Shown: piece after piece, positions 1-10,880 of the stretch
Layout: each line of letters opens with the position of its first letter
Numbering within the stretch: position 1 is the stretch's first letter
From: Cyathus striatus
Lineage: Eukaryota; Basidiomycota; Agaricomycetes; Agaricales; Nidulariaceae
Length of the DNA: 64,000 nt
Reading direction: 5' to 3'
Assembly (NCBI GenBank): GCA_025738555.1
Contig: JAOVFP010000013.1
Coordinates: 2,046,001 to 2,110,000, forward strand
Position numbers and translations under genes: made by a program
The notes under the pieces: generated by a model
Database searches by the model: none
The model's input: the letters and a program-made list of their open reading frames with translations, nothing else
What the model was told of the DNA's origin: nothing

Positions 1-331
1 TTCTTACATTTATATTACTTTCTGATGCAACTTCGACAGTCTCTCCAGAGGTGGGAGCTGATACACCGGAATGTCCAGCGTGTGCATTTTGCATTAAAGA
101 CAGCGCTCGCGAAATGGCATTAAGTTGTATTGCCATTGTAGCGCCTTCGTGTAGTAGCTGAGAAGGATATTCAAGCTCGACTTGAGATCCACCTGTAGAC
201 TGAGGACTCCACTCGAAATAGGTGATATCCCCGCCTATATTCGGTATAGCGGTGTTGTTGATCGCTTCGTTCTTACCATTGCCAAACACAGATGCAGGAA
301 CTACTTCAGTGATACTTCCGATATCTGCCAT
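1..331 (-). CDS. Partial unknown protein, 5' end only (runs off left edge)
   Basis: Not recognised. On the minus strand an ATG at 331 opens exon 1 (277-331), which ends at a GTAAGA donor. Exon 2 begins at 192 after CTACAG and stays open to a second GTAAGA donor at the window edge (exon 8-192). The joined reading gives about 80 residues starting MADIGSITEVV. It then has a Glu/Ala/Leu-rich stretch with a possible amphipathic helix (residues ~30-55, ...MAIQLNAISRALSLM...) and a Ser/Thr/Glu tail. There is no signal peptide or membrane segment. The frame is consistent across the splice (phase 1) and composition is protein-like, but no family is evident. The rest of the gene lies outside the window. 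Confidence 0.5.
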   Translation of the reverse strand, partial: MADIGSITEVVPASVFGNGKNEAINNTAIPNIGGDITYFEWSPQSTGGSQVELEYPSQLLHEGATMAIQLNAISRALSLMQNAHAGHSGVSAPTSGETVEVASESNINVR

Positions 332-2228
332 TGTAGCCTACTACTAGCTATCTCGCCCTCTTTGCCCAGTATCCAGTGTCCACCTGAATTGTTTCTTTAA
401 CAACGGCTTTGTGCCAGGCGTGTACAGTATTGGGCCAGCGGCGAGGCGGTGAACGTGAGAGCTGAGGGCGGTGCAGTGTGGCAGGCCATTGTTCAACTTG
501 TAAGTTATATATAAGTTATAAATATACTTGTTGATCATTATATCCCTTCCTTCAGTATAATGGTGGCTAGTATTTAATATTTAAGGGTAATTCATTGGTT
601 TGAAGAAATAGATGACGCAGTGGAAGGGAGAAGGAGGTTGGGAAGAGGTACTTAGAATACTAGGTGACGCTGGATTGGAGGAAAGCTGGATTTGCGCTAA
701 ACAGTCACAGTGAGCAGTCGGGTTCACCGGGCCGACTGGTACTTGAACCTCTCTATGATCACGTGATAAATATACTGTACTATCTCAGGAACTCGGTCAC
801 ATTAGCGTAAATTCGAAATTTCTAACTTTTAAAGACTGTGAATTTAGAATAAAATACATGTGCTACATAGAAGACCTTGTATAGAACCATTTCCAACTTT
901 AATCGCATTTTTTGAAGCATTCTATGAGATGTTACGAATATTTTTGTCGCGAGACCTCAGAAAGTGGAAAAACCGGGAACCCGGCCACCCCTTATTAATA
1001 ATATCAGGGCTTGTCTAGCAGCCGAACTAAGCTTACCGGACTTACTCGGACTTAACAAATAAATATCATCGTTCCACGAATAACAATGATTTCGATGTTT
1101 GAAGCCACAAATTTGCACATTATACTTCAAAAACGGCTGTAAAATATTAACCAATATTTATTCTACTTATAATGATTAACTACAGTGGTTGATCCGGCCT
1201 GAGGCATCCAGTATTTGATATGTTAGAACGAAAAAATGAAAAGTAGAGGTTCTGGATAGATCTACTGTTTCTAAACAAAATAAAATAGCTAAAATTACTT
1301 TAAAACTTGAATAATAATGCAATGATTGTATGTATTCGGCCTTATAATTTTTGTAGCATCTTTCTACCATTTATGAAAGATACAAACAGTTCAATGTACA
1401 CCTTGAAACTGCTTCTTTGTACCACTCTGATGTGTAGACTGGTGAAATAGTATAGAAACGAGTGAAAATGAGATTTATAAAGCAGTCCAAATCAATACAG
1501 GGGGCTTTAAAATAGATATATAGCATGATTGTATGCTTTGGATGCGCTGCATACGGCTGCAGCATTATCTTCCTTCTAGAGTGTGGGAATCTGCATCTTA
1601 GATTTAGCCATTTTTGGTTGTAGCGGTCAACTAAGTTCTGAATTTCTCAATGTACAAGAGATTAGCAATCTAAATACTTATATACTATATAGATATTATA
1701 GTAATGTACTGTACTGTATCAAAAATTTGCACAAATGGCTGATGTGGAAGCTGGAGGATGAGCTGTGACCGTGTTCCAGGTGTGACCGAGTTCCTGATAG
1801 CCGACAGTAACTCAGCAAAACGTCACCGTGGGACTCCGACGAGTCAACTTCATTATTGCCACTTCATAAATCAACTAATCCAAAACTAATCACCGTTCTA
1901 TAACACTCCTAAGTACCGTTTACCTATTTTTGACTTATGTCGCCTCTGCCAATCGGACTCTATATGATGCCTATGTGCTTGTTATGACTACGCATTAAAC
2001 CTGGTAGACCCAATGTTCTAGATATTATGTGGGCGTGACAAAAGTTGGAGTGAATGACGATCCCCAGCAAGCTACCAGTCCAGGACCCGAACTCAATTGC
2101 CACCAACGCGTATCACTTTGTAAGCCAGACAAATAACGTGGTGGTCACAGGTGTCAGGCCTCGCTTTCACTGACCGACGTTGTGCAATGTGCAGCTGAAG
2201 TGCTGAAGTTTATATCGCAGTACACACT
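332..2228. other. Intergenic, AT-rich, holds a possible TIR element
   Basis: No supported gene. The only structure seen is the 16-bp inverted-repeat pair at 786-801 and 1781-1796, annotated separately. Short frames here lack coding character. Confidence 0.5.
786..1796. mobile_element. Candidate non-autonomous DNA transposon (1,011 bp, 16-bp TIRs)
   Basis: CAGGAACTCGGTCACA at 786-801 is the exact reverse complement of 1781-1796. The right end also carries a partial direct copy of the inner motif (TGTGACCG... at 1765 and 1781). The interior is AT-rich and has no long frame, as in MITE-like elements. I see no convincing target-site duplication beside the ends, so the call rests on one perfect inverted pair about 1 kb apart. 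Confidence 0.35.
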
Positions 2229-3969
2229 ATGGAACATTCAAATATAAAGTGAGTTCGCAGTTCCACATTCCACATACTCACGAAGTTTACCTTCACCAAG
2301 CCGCCCACCACTGGACCCAAATTATTGCCATTTCAGTGACATCCTAAGCACGATTCCCTCCCAGGCCGTTCCCATCCCACCTGCTCGTTCCAACTGCGTT
2401 CCACCTGTATCCGAGCGGTCTACTATTCAAGCATGTATTTCAGCCAGCGATATATACATCCACACCCTCGAAGCTGCGTTGAAAAGTGTTCAAGTTGTTG
2501 CTAGAGACCTCCAAGCGCGACTATCAAACATCCGCTCATATAATGAAGCTCAGCTTGCACTAATATCACCTATACGTCGGCTACCGGATGAACTCCTTGT
2601 TGAGATTTTCGCCTACGTACAGGAGGGAATGATCTCTATATTTCAAAACCTTCGTGGTCAAATATGGGATCTACAGTACGTCTGTGTGCGCTGGAGGAAC
2701 TTAGTGCTGAGTACACCTTTATTGTGGAGTAGTTTTGAATTGTGCTTCCACATAAAGGGGTGGGTTGGCCGAAAGACGATAGCAAGGCGCGTTCAGTCTT
2801 GTCTCAGGTTCTCGAGGACAGCTCCACTTTCGATAACTATATTCGGTTGCGTACCTTTTCCCGATTTTGAAGACATCGCGAATGAAGCGCACCGCTGGAA
2901 ATCCTTTACAGTTGACGGGCTTTCCCTGGAGCACGCATTGGAAACAACTATAGCTAAGTTTCTTATCGAAAAACGAGGACTCTCGCGTCTTCGCAAGCTC
3001 TTCCTCGCGGGCGGTCGCGACGCTACTACATTCAATCATATTTTCCAAACTGCTACGGCGCTTGAGGATGTCACAATCAAAACTACTAGCATTTTCCCAA
3101 ATGCTTCTTGTTTCCCGTACGCAAATGTAAAGAGGTTTACATTGGCATTCTGTGAAATAAAAGCAGAATCCGAGGACGGGTTTGAAATTGACACTATATT
3201 TTGTGCTATGCCGTTCCTAGAGGAGCTGAAGTGGGAGATCAATAGTGGCAAGCTTAGGTGTACATCACCCGCTATATCACTACCATTTCTACATACCCTT
3301 AACGTCCTTGGCTGTGAGGAGCTGTATGATATTCTGCCCAAACTCCGTGTTCCGTCGCTCTCCACACTTAGGGTGGATGGAGGTTTTGATTGCGCTCGTC
3401 CTTTTCTATCCATGGTTCGAGTGTCGTCCTGTGCTATCACGCGGCTACAGCTAAGCTTACGTCCCAGTACCATGTTAGAATTTCTAACAGAACTTTCTAC
3501 TGTTCAGGAATTTTCTCTTATGGACATGACAATTACCCGTGGATTCCTTCAGAACCTAGTATGGGATTCAAAGGCCATTCGAAAACGTCCCAATGTGCTT
3601 CCATCACTACAGAAACTTGAGTTACTTGGTTCTACTCGCTGTATAAGTACACTGGAAGTTCCCATTGACTGTTTCACTTTCCTGCCGAAAATTTTCATTT
3701 CTAGGTCACTCTCCGCGATCAAAAAGAGTAATTCACCATCTGCTCCTCTACTATTTGTCAAATGTTCCACATCTGTCCCGGAAGACCAGTATGAAGCATA
3801 TGAACAGGTGTTTCATTGTCTGAGGAAAGTGGGAGCTGAGCTAGGGATGAAGGTTGAGTGGGAGGTGGAGAAGCTAGATTGTAGTGGTTTGGGTTCGTTA
3901 GTGAGCCTTCGCTCGCGCAGTTCGTCGTTATCGTCGTCGTTGACAGATGAATCGAGCTACGATAATTAG
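2229..3969 (+). CDS. F-box domain protein
   Basis: Probable SCF ubiquitin-ligase substrate receptor. Exons 2229-2248 and 2337-3969 give 550 aa. The long frame has no in-frame ATG near its start, but ATG at 2229 followed by a GTGAGT donor (2249) and a TTTCAG acceptor (2336) joins in frame through an AAT codon. Residues ~45-85 form a helix (ALKSVQVVARDLQARL) typical of agaricomycete F-box proteins. It is followed by the F-box core (RRLPDELLVEIFAYVQ) and the VCVRWRNLVLSTPLLWSS motif. The remainder has irregular Leu-rich strands like the LRR-type C-termini of this family, and the C-terminus is a Ser-rich, low-complexity tail. It stands alone and is not a close paralogue of the 26-38 kb F-box cluster. 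The target is unknown. Confidence 0.85.
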
Positions 3970-6900
3970 TAGGACTAATTTTTTTCGTGGGTCGAAATTA
4001 TGTTGTCAGAAAAGATATACCTTGGTCATCGGCACTGAATTATATTTTGATGAGCAAAGCCTCCATGCTAAGTATTCTCACAAAAACCAACTTGTTGGCC
4101 CATGTTGACATGCAATATCTGTCTTGTAAAAAGTGCTAGTTCGTACTGGCGCCGTAAATGCATTATGGTCGTTAAAGTTATACACCGACACTAAGCCTTT
4201 CCATATCGTCAGCTGGCCGCTCAGTACCTTGTTACTAAGTACCTCCACCTGAGAGAAGGAAAATGTACAGGTGACCAGCATTTATTTCTCCTCCCTCCTC
4301 AAGTCCACGAATCCACGCATAGCATCTTGCATTTTGCACTTGACTAGGACTCTTTTATCATCTTTACACTGACTAGGTTTTTTTCTCGTCAGGGAAGTAG
4401 TGGTTGCCAGTGATTGGCCGGTGATTATTCCTGTGGCTCACTCGAGCGTGCGAATAAAATTTGAACAGCGGCTATCCTCGGCTATCATAGACATCATTGA
4501 CATTTCGCGGCAACTCCCATTACTTACTTATCTACCGCAGGTCCGCATTTGGCGCAGATCTCATGATTAGATATAACAGACTTATCTGCGCCACCGATTC
4601 TAATGTGATCTCGCGCCCGATAACATGCATGTCGTGGATGCCGCCAGTGCAACCTGTCCGTGTGCAGAGCACTCCTCTCGATATTAATAGCCGCCTTTTC
4701 CCTCGAAAAGTACAAGCATTCCTTAGTTTGACCTTAGTTTGATCTTAGTTTCAATAATGCTAGTCTACTAGTACTTAGTATACGTTCCACTACAGGAAGC
4801 TACAACAGGTATACTTAATGCCCAATACAAATGAAATAGTAAATGAATATAAAGCCAACGTACCTTCGTGGCACATTATAATTCACTTATAGCTTCCTCT
4901 TTGACAAGAACGCTCCCTATCGAATGAGCACATCTAATTGTGGCTGCTGATGAAAATGATGTATTCAACACAGTTTGAATATTATGGTCAAAAGGGGTAA
5001 TTTTCCCTTGTAAGCTCATTACTGACTATATTGGCCGTGATCTTGACCACAAACTTTCTATCTCGTGGCAAAGCTACCGTAGTAATTTTGTGTTCGCGGT
5101 AACCAAGAACCATACAACCAAAAATAAATTCAATAAATGACAAGGTCGCTATCATTTTTTGGTTTTGTTCTTTTCGAATACTAGTCTTACTCTTGACTAC
5201 AGAGAAATTCCATGTGTTATCGCAGGATTTGAGATAGTATCTCTATGTAACTTAAATGCGAGAACAGAAATATTATAAGTGGTAGTAAGTGCAGTTCAAT
5301 GAGAGTTAGTAGAACATTAAAGACAACTTGAAGCCTTCAAGCTTTAAGTGAGCAAGTCGGACGCAAGCCCAATTCAAGGGGTTCAACACATCCACTGACT
5401 CGCCGAGTTGAAATCGTTTGGTCATTGTCCAGCATGATGTACTTAATGTCCTGGTGCGCTGCATAGAAAAATTCGCTACAATTAAGAATGACGAAAGCGG
5501 CTTGATAAACTTGAAGGCGGGATGACTTGAAACAGACTTGAAGTCGTCAGTAGGCTGAGCTGACTCCCAAGCCGTGTGGACCATCAATATTTATACCTAT
5601 TTAATTCTCCGACTAAAACACATTTACGCTGGATGACAAGCTCAATCTCTTTTCGCCAACACCAATACTTACTCCGAGTCTCCGTCTGGTTTTTCTTCAA
5701 ATTATAATTAACAGTCAACCACACGTTAGCGGACTAAAAGTGGACAACCTGAGAAATATATCCGGACTCTATTATTTCGAATGTGGTATCATATTTTCCG
5801 ATCCGACTCGTCACAAGTTTACTGAGCACTCTGCCTCAGGAGCCAGTACTTTCAAGTACTACTCAGTAATCAGCGCCCAAACATGGCATTTCAAGAGATC
5901 TCATTATCTTTTCTGTCACATGATATGGAGATGTCTATCGATTAGATGCATTGACTACGTCCATCTGTTCACTAAGATTATTACCAAAGATTTCTTATGG
6001 CTCAGCCTCCCAACTATTCCACTGCGACTGATACGGAGATGAAATCACCAAGACATAGCGATCAAAGAGCTGACCATCTGATTCTTATGGTGCACGATCT
6101 ATTTTACTATTAATGGTTATAGATTTCACTCACCGAATATAACAGTTCCTGACTCCACACCGTGTTGGGAATTCGAAGCTCGAAAACAACCCTTCATCAT
6201 AGAAACTTGACAGCTGTTAGTCTGAGTCAGCTTTGGCTATATTTATATTTTCCCCTTTCCTTGAAGTTCGTAATGGTGTCGCTATAGTACCAAGACATGA
6301 TATGAACAGATAGCTCTACGTCAAGTTCAAAAGCCCAGTTGGGGTAAACATAGGCGTTCATGGTAAGTCACCAGACTGACAGAGATAACAAAGTTAGACG
6401 GCTGATGAAAGAAGCTTTATTAGTTGGCAGAACTTTGAGTGCTAACTTTGAACTTTGAAGTTATGTATCTGCCGGTCCCTTAAACTTAAATGGTTTAACG
6501 AGGTGGGATAAGCGGAAAAGTCAGTAATATGGATGACAAGCATGACTCATTAGTACTTTCTCGCTATACATAACAACAACATGTAGATCCTATTTATGCA
6601 CGAGAATCAACGGAACGTTAGGACAGTAAGCAGTAAGTATCATGATTCACGTAAGTACTATGCATCACCTTCTGTATGATTCATGAATATATATTATGAA
6701 AATTATCATGAAATCAAGAAGACACTGCTATGAAAGACCTAACAGTACTAGTTTCCTCTTGTTTTCCCCAGATCTTCGGTATTCAGCAATTCAGCCAGTA
6801 TAACCATACCAGAAAATTTGTTCTCATGCAATCTAGCAATCACTGCGGAGAAGACAGAAAAAATTGCTCATTTTCAATCACCTCCTGATCGTCCTTTCTT

Positions 6901-7201
6901 CTTCCGTTGTTTAATTCTAAATGCATTTATCAGGCACGTCCAGGGCGCAGGCACCGTGCACTCAGTTCATGCTATAATTATTGCGTCGGTAAGGGAATTG
7001 TTGGGAATTTCACTCTCAGCTTGTGTTCCCTGAAATTGGCGTAGATTGAGCCGGTATAGGAGCAAATCGTTCACAGTATTCCGAATGATGTGTACCAAAT
7101 TTATTCCTCCTAGAAATTACTTGTAAAATGCTACCTCTTCTAAGTCTTCAACTAGTTTTAAGTTGATTTTGAAGTCAATGAATCGAAGTCTTCGACATGA
7201 T
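3970..7201. other. Intergenic, no gene seen
   Basis: About 3.2 kb of AT-rich sequence with only short, non-coding-looking frames on both strands. I see no RNA gene, repeat family or transposon end. Confidence 0.5.
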
Positions 7202-7207
7202 CACGTG
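7202..7207. promoter_or_regulatory. CACGTG E-box-like motif upstream of the Rrg7-like gene
   Basis: CACGTG, inside GATCACGTGAC, lies 96 bp before the chosen ATG. The same hexamer occurs upstream of several F-box genes in this window. It matches the consensus for Cbf1/bHLH factors; function is inferred. Confidence 0.3.
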
Positions 7208-7302
7208 ACATCCGTAACGAACGCAAAGTTGTGACCGCGTACCGTTTGAACTTACCACCACTCTCAGTGTCCTCCGTACCCTTTAATTTATACCTAAAGC
7301 TA

Positions 7303-8049
7303 ATGCTTTTACGGCCAAACCCAAAATCTTTGGATCCCCGGAGGTTCATGTCCTCAGTAGCAACGCTACCCACGTCGAATGTCTTTCGTGGAACAAAATT
7401 TGAAGAACGATCACTCAACGTCCTGCAGAAGCTCTCAATGTCACTCAAACGCGTCGGAGGGAAAGCAGACGGCGGAGTAGACCTTGTTGGATGGTGGTGG
7501 CTTCCAGCATCAGGACGACTTCCAGAAGACAACGTGTTGCCACGTCGCCGAATACGCGTGCTAGCTCAGTGCAAAGCATTCAACAAGAAGCTAGGTCCTA
7601 GCTGTATTCGAGAAATGGAAGGCGTCATGCACCGATTTATGTTAACACCATCGTCGGTACCTAGTATACAAGAACCAGAGATCACACCTTCCCTAGTTCA
7701 GACGCCTCTGGTCGCGCTCTTTGTGTCACAGTCACCGTTCACCAAGTCTGCGCTTCTTCGTGCACTTTCATCCCCTGTTCCATTCTTCCTGCTCCATCTA
7801 CCACCCTTAGATGAAGTAACAGGGACCACCATTGATCAACAGTTGGGATCAATAGTGTGCAATCCAGCACTAACTGGAGCACAAGGCCTTCTCAAGGGTG
7901 AAATGGAGGTCCGCTGGGAAAGATCACTGAATGGCGGTGGGAATCCAGGTTTGTGGTGGCAAGGTAGTCGCCTGGTAAGCATGGTCCCAGAGACCACCGG
8001 AACAAGTTTGGAACATGTGTTCCCGATGAATTTATCTTCCTATGATTAA
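7303..8049 (+). CDS. RRG7: Rrg7-like mitochondrial protein (DUF2034, PD-(D/E)XK nuclease fold)
   Basis: Single-exon, 248 aa. The frame is open upstream only from non-ATG codons; ATG 7303 is the first methionine and begins a basic, acid-poor leader (MLLRPNPKSLDPRRF) suited to mitochondrial import. The family signature follows: RGTKFEERSLNVLQ (~30-43), MSLKRVGGKADGGVDLVGWW (~50-68), then VLAQCKAFNKKLGPSCIREM (~90-110). GGVD...QCK matches the D...(D/E)XK pattern of restriction-endonuclease-like folds, here with Q-x-K. In yeast, Rrg7 is required for respiratory growth and mitochondrial genome maintenance; its biochemical activity is not established. Length is normal for the family. Confidence 0.85.
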   Translation: MLLRPNPKSLDPRRFMSSVATLPTSNVFRGTKFEERSLNVLQKLSMSLKRVGGKADGGVDLVGWWWLPASGRLPEDNVLPRRRIRVLAQCKAFNKKLGPSCIREMEGVMHRFMLTPSSVPSIQEPEITPSLVQTPLVALFVSQSPFTKSALLRALSSPVPFFLLHLPPLDEVTGTTIDQQLGSIVCNPALTGAQGLLKGEMEVRWERSLNGGGNPGLWWQGSRLVSMVPETTGTSLEHVFPMNLSSYD

Positions 8050-8538
8050 CCGACGACTCGCAACCACTACCAACGGAATGAATGCCTGATTGTTCCTCGG
8101 ACCTACGCTACATTTTGGATGTCATCATCTGACATAACGAAGTGCCGGAAGCCCGTCGATCTTCACTGTTCGTAACCTGATGCTGTGCTCTTCGAAGTGT
8201 ATTCACAACCTCTGCTTGTATACTGTGTGCCGACTGCATCGTACGCTACTCCACACCGACATCTTGAAGATGCGAACTAAGAATACCATGCCGTTATGAC
8301 ACTGTACTTTTATAGGTCTGTTCCGACGGATGCCTTGGATTCGAAGGTGCAGGCAGTACAGAGGCTATACTTTACGAGGGAGGGGAGGGTAGCTGAATCT
8401 GATATGACGTGATAAGTACGGGTGGGGTAGTTACTAATATTAGGGGTATTATTATAATTTTACATCGTAGATCAAGTACAAGAATCCGTAAGATGTGGCC
8501 CGCACGGTGACACGCCCGTACACGCCTGCGTGCACTCT
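8050..8538. other. Convergent intergenic region
   Basis: Spacer between the 3' ends of the Rrg7-like gene (plus) and the G-alpha gene (minus). It holds a GA/GT-rich stretch (about 8375-8450). No gene is seen. Confidence 0.5.
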
Positions 8539-10880
8539 TCACACAATCAAATTCGTAATGGCAAGATTTTGCCGCATAATCATATCCTTAACTGTTTAAA
8601 GTAAGATTGTCACCGCACTAATGAATCAAAAAAGCCACGCACGGTTTGATAGAATATACTTGGTTGACTTGGTATCCTGATCCATTTCCGTTGGGTCGGA
8701 CTTTTCTGTTGAGTGGAAATGTGACTCACCGTTACAGTAGTTAGATGGCAATAGAATACACGAGACGTTGGCGAATGTTGCTTCAATATTCCAGCTGCAC
8801 ATGTAGATGTCAGCTGGGGATCAAGCAACCCTCACAAATCGTTCATCACGCACCAAATTTTCGCTGAAGATCTATCAAAGATGATTATTTCATGTCACCG
8901 AGTCAAATAGAAAGGTGAAATAAACTTACACGCAGATGTATTATCCAAATCATTAGGTCGGTCCCCATATGACACCACGTAGTCCGACAGCTTAATACCG
9001 GAAGCCAACTTCGCACGTAAAATGTCGGACTTGTTCAAAAACAGAATAAGATTTGTGTTTTTCAAGAGTTGGTTTGAACAAATGTTTGTCCAAAGCATAA
9101 CGGAATCTTCCTGTAAGAGATAGCCTAGAGTCACAACACTGCGCTTCTATCAAGGAAGATGGGAGCAGCTGACCAGTCGGTTGACTTTCGGGTCCTCAGC
9201 AAGAACCTGATCAAAGCAACTGTAAAGTCCGATTGTTATCAATGATACTGGCTATTATTAGATGGGATAGTACAGGAAAGCTTACCTTATGGGTGCAAGG
9301 AAGATAATGGCATCCATGTCGTCAAAATATGGCGCCCAAAATGCTGGAAATCGCGAGCAATATCATTATCATCAGTCATAAGAGACAAGTAGAAGTGTAA
9401 AAGGAGCTCTTACCCCGCTAAAAAGTACCATCAGAAAGTATTCACAGGAAAGGGAATCGGTGTGTACGTACTTGCGACCTGTGACCTCCCACGTCGAATA
9501 TACGCCAGTCCCTACTTATTCCTGTACCTGTGAAAAATCAATTGAAAAGAAAGTAGAACGGCCATAGATAGGTACTTACTTCCGTTGCTTATGTTGAAAC
9601 GATGTTCAGAGACACCTGCGCAGCCGGAATTGCTAAGAGAAAAGCTTCCTCAGAAAGGAAGTAACAAACCTAATGTCTTTAATCGCGCCCTCAGAATGTC
9701 ATCTGCAAAATGCAAGATTAAATTGAGAAGTAGAAAAAATGAAGATATTCTCGCACCATCTGTAGGTATGTATCTCGGTCCCGTCACACGCTCCAGTGAA
9801 TCGAGAAAGCTATTTCGAGACCTTAGCAGGGCTCAGAAAGTGAAAGTTAAGGCCAACTGACAACCCTGCCACCTCCTCCATCCGCAAATTCTGTTTATCC
9901 AAGAGTTGTTGAATGACCGGATCATTCCACAGCTTTATCATGTCTTCAGAACAAGCATGCAGGACAACCCCAGGGTCGTTAGGATCGTCAAAATCAATGG
10001 GCTCGTCACTGTCAAAGCTTTCGCGGTCGTTACTGACGAGCCGATTGAACGTATCCTTCCATTGGGCGGCAGAGTTGACTGCGATCTCCTTTAAGTAATT
10101 CTTCGACCGCTCCGCATACGATGCGTTAGTAAGCTGCGTAGCCTCGGTCTCTCCGGAACCAACGGGACTAAGACGACGGATGAGCGTCTCTCTGACTTGT
10201 AGCAATGGTGTAAGTCGTAATTTCAGCTTGAGCAAGTCGGGCGTAAGCTGTAGACTGTCATGTAGATTGTCCCGCGAAGCTTGCGCTGACTTCTGGACGC
10301 GGTTCATGGCATCGAATATGAGGTGAAATGACTGGACAACATTCAGGTGGATTACAGCCCTCCATGAAGCTCGCTCCTTGCGAAATGCCTGCTCAGAAAT
10401 GTAAAACAGGCCAGAGTATACGAATGTACAAGAAACACACTTTGGGCTGATACATCAGCTGAAAGTCTGATCGTTCAAAAAGCTATAAACATCGGCGAAA
10501 CATAATCAAGCACAAACACAAACATACTTTTCAGCGTTGTTGATTTCCCTGGAGTCATGATTCAGTGATATGTTACCGTACGGACATACCAGGTTATCTT
10601 ACCTGATTCACTTTGTCCTTTACAACATTTAGAAGGTTATAATTGGAAGATAGAGACATCACTCACCAAGTAAGAGTATCTTTATAGGCTTAATCCCTCT
10701 CTTCTCTGCTGCGCGCTGCTTCTCCAGTTCCTCATCAATCACATCCGAAACACGTTTAGCTTCCCTCTCGGAGCGTAGGCGCGCTTCTCTCTGGTCTTCA
10801 CTTTCATCAGCGGGAGGTTGAGTAACGACTGCAAGAGGATCATTCTCCGCATCAGCAGGCCGGAAAGACCTCGCAGGCAT
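8539..10880 (-). CDS. Divergent heterotrimeric G-protein alpha subunit, 17 exons
   Basis: Membrane-proximal GTPase relaying receptor signals. Exons (minus): 10667-10880, 10603-10617, 10528-10548, 10441-10466, 9865-10388, 9757-9809, 9670-9702, 9580-9615, 9472-9527, 9414-9417, 9286-9343, 9174-9219, 8930-9110, 8854-8871, 8730-8794, 8643-8676, 8539-8591. They total 1,437 nt, 478 aa, and every phase agrees. Motifs: P-loop GQSESGKST (72-80), switch I RARLKTLGV (289-297), switch II DVGGHRSQRAFW (319-330), FLNKSD (386-391) and TTVT (447-450) where TCAT is usual. The catalytic Gln of switch II is His323. The start is MPARS, so the MGxxxS myristoylation signal is absent. The helical domain carries an acidic insert (DSDEPIDFDDPND). 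It resembles the expanded, non-canonical G-alpha group of Agaricomycetes. Exon 10 is only 4 nt. Confidence 0.9.
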
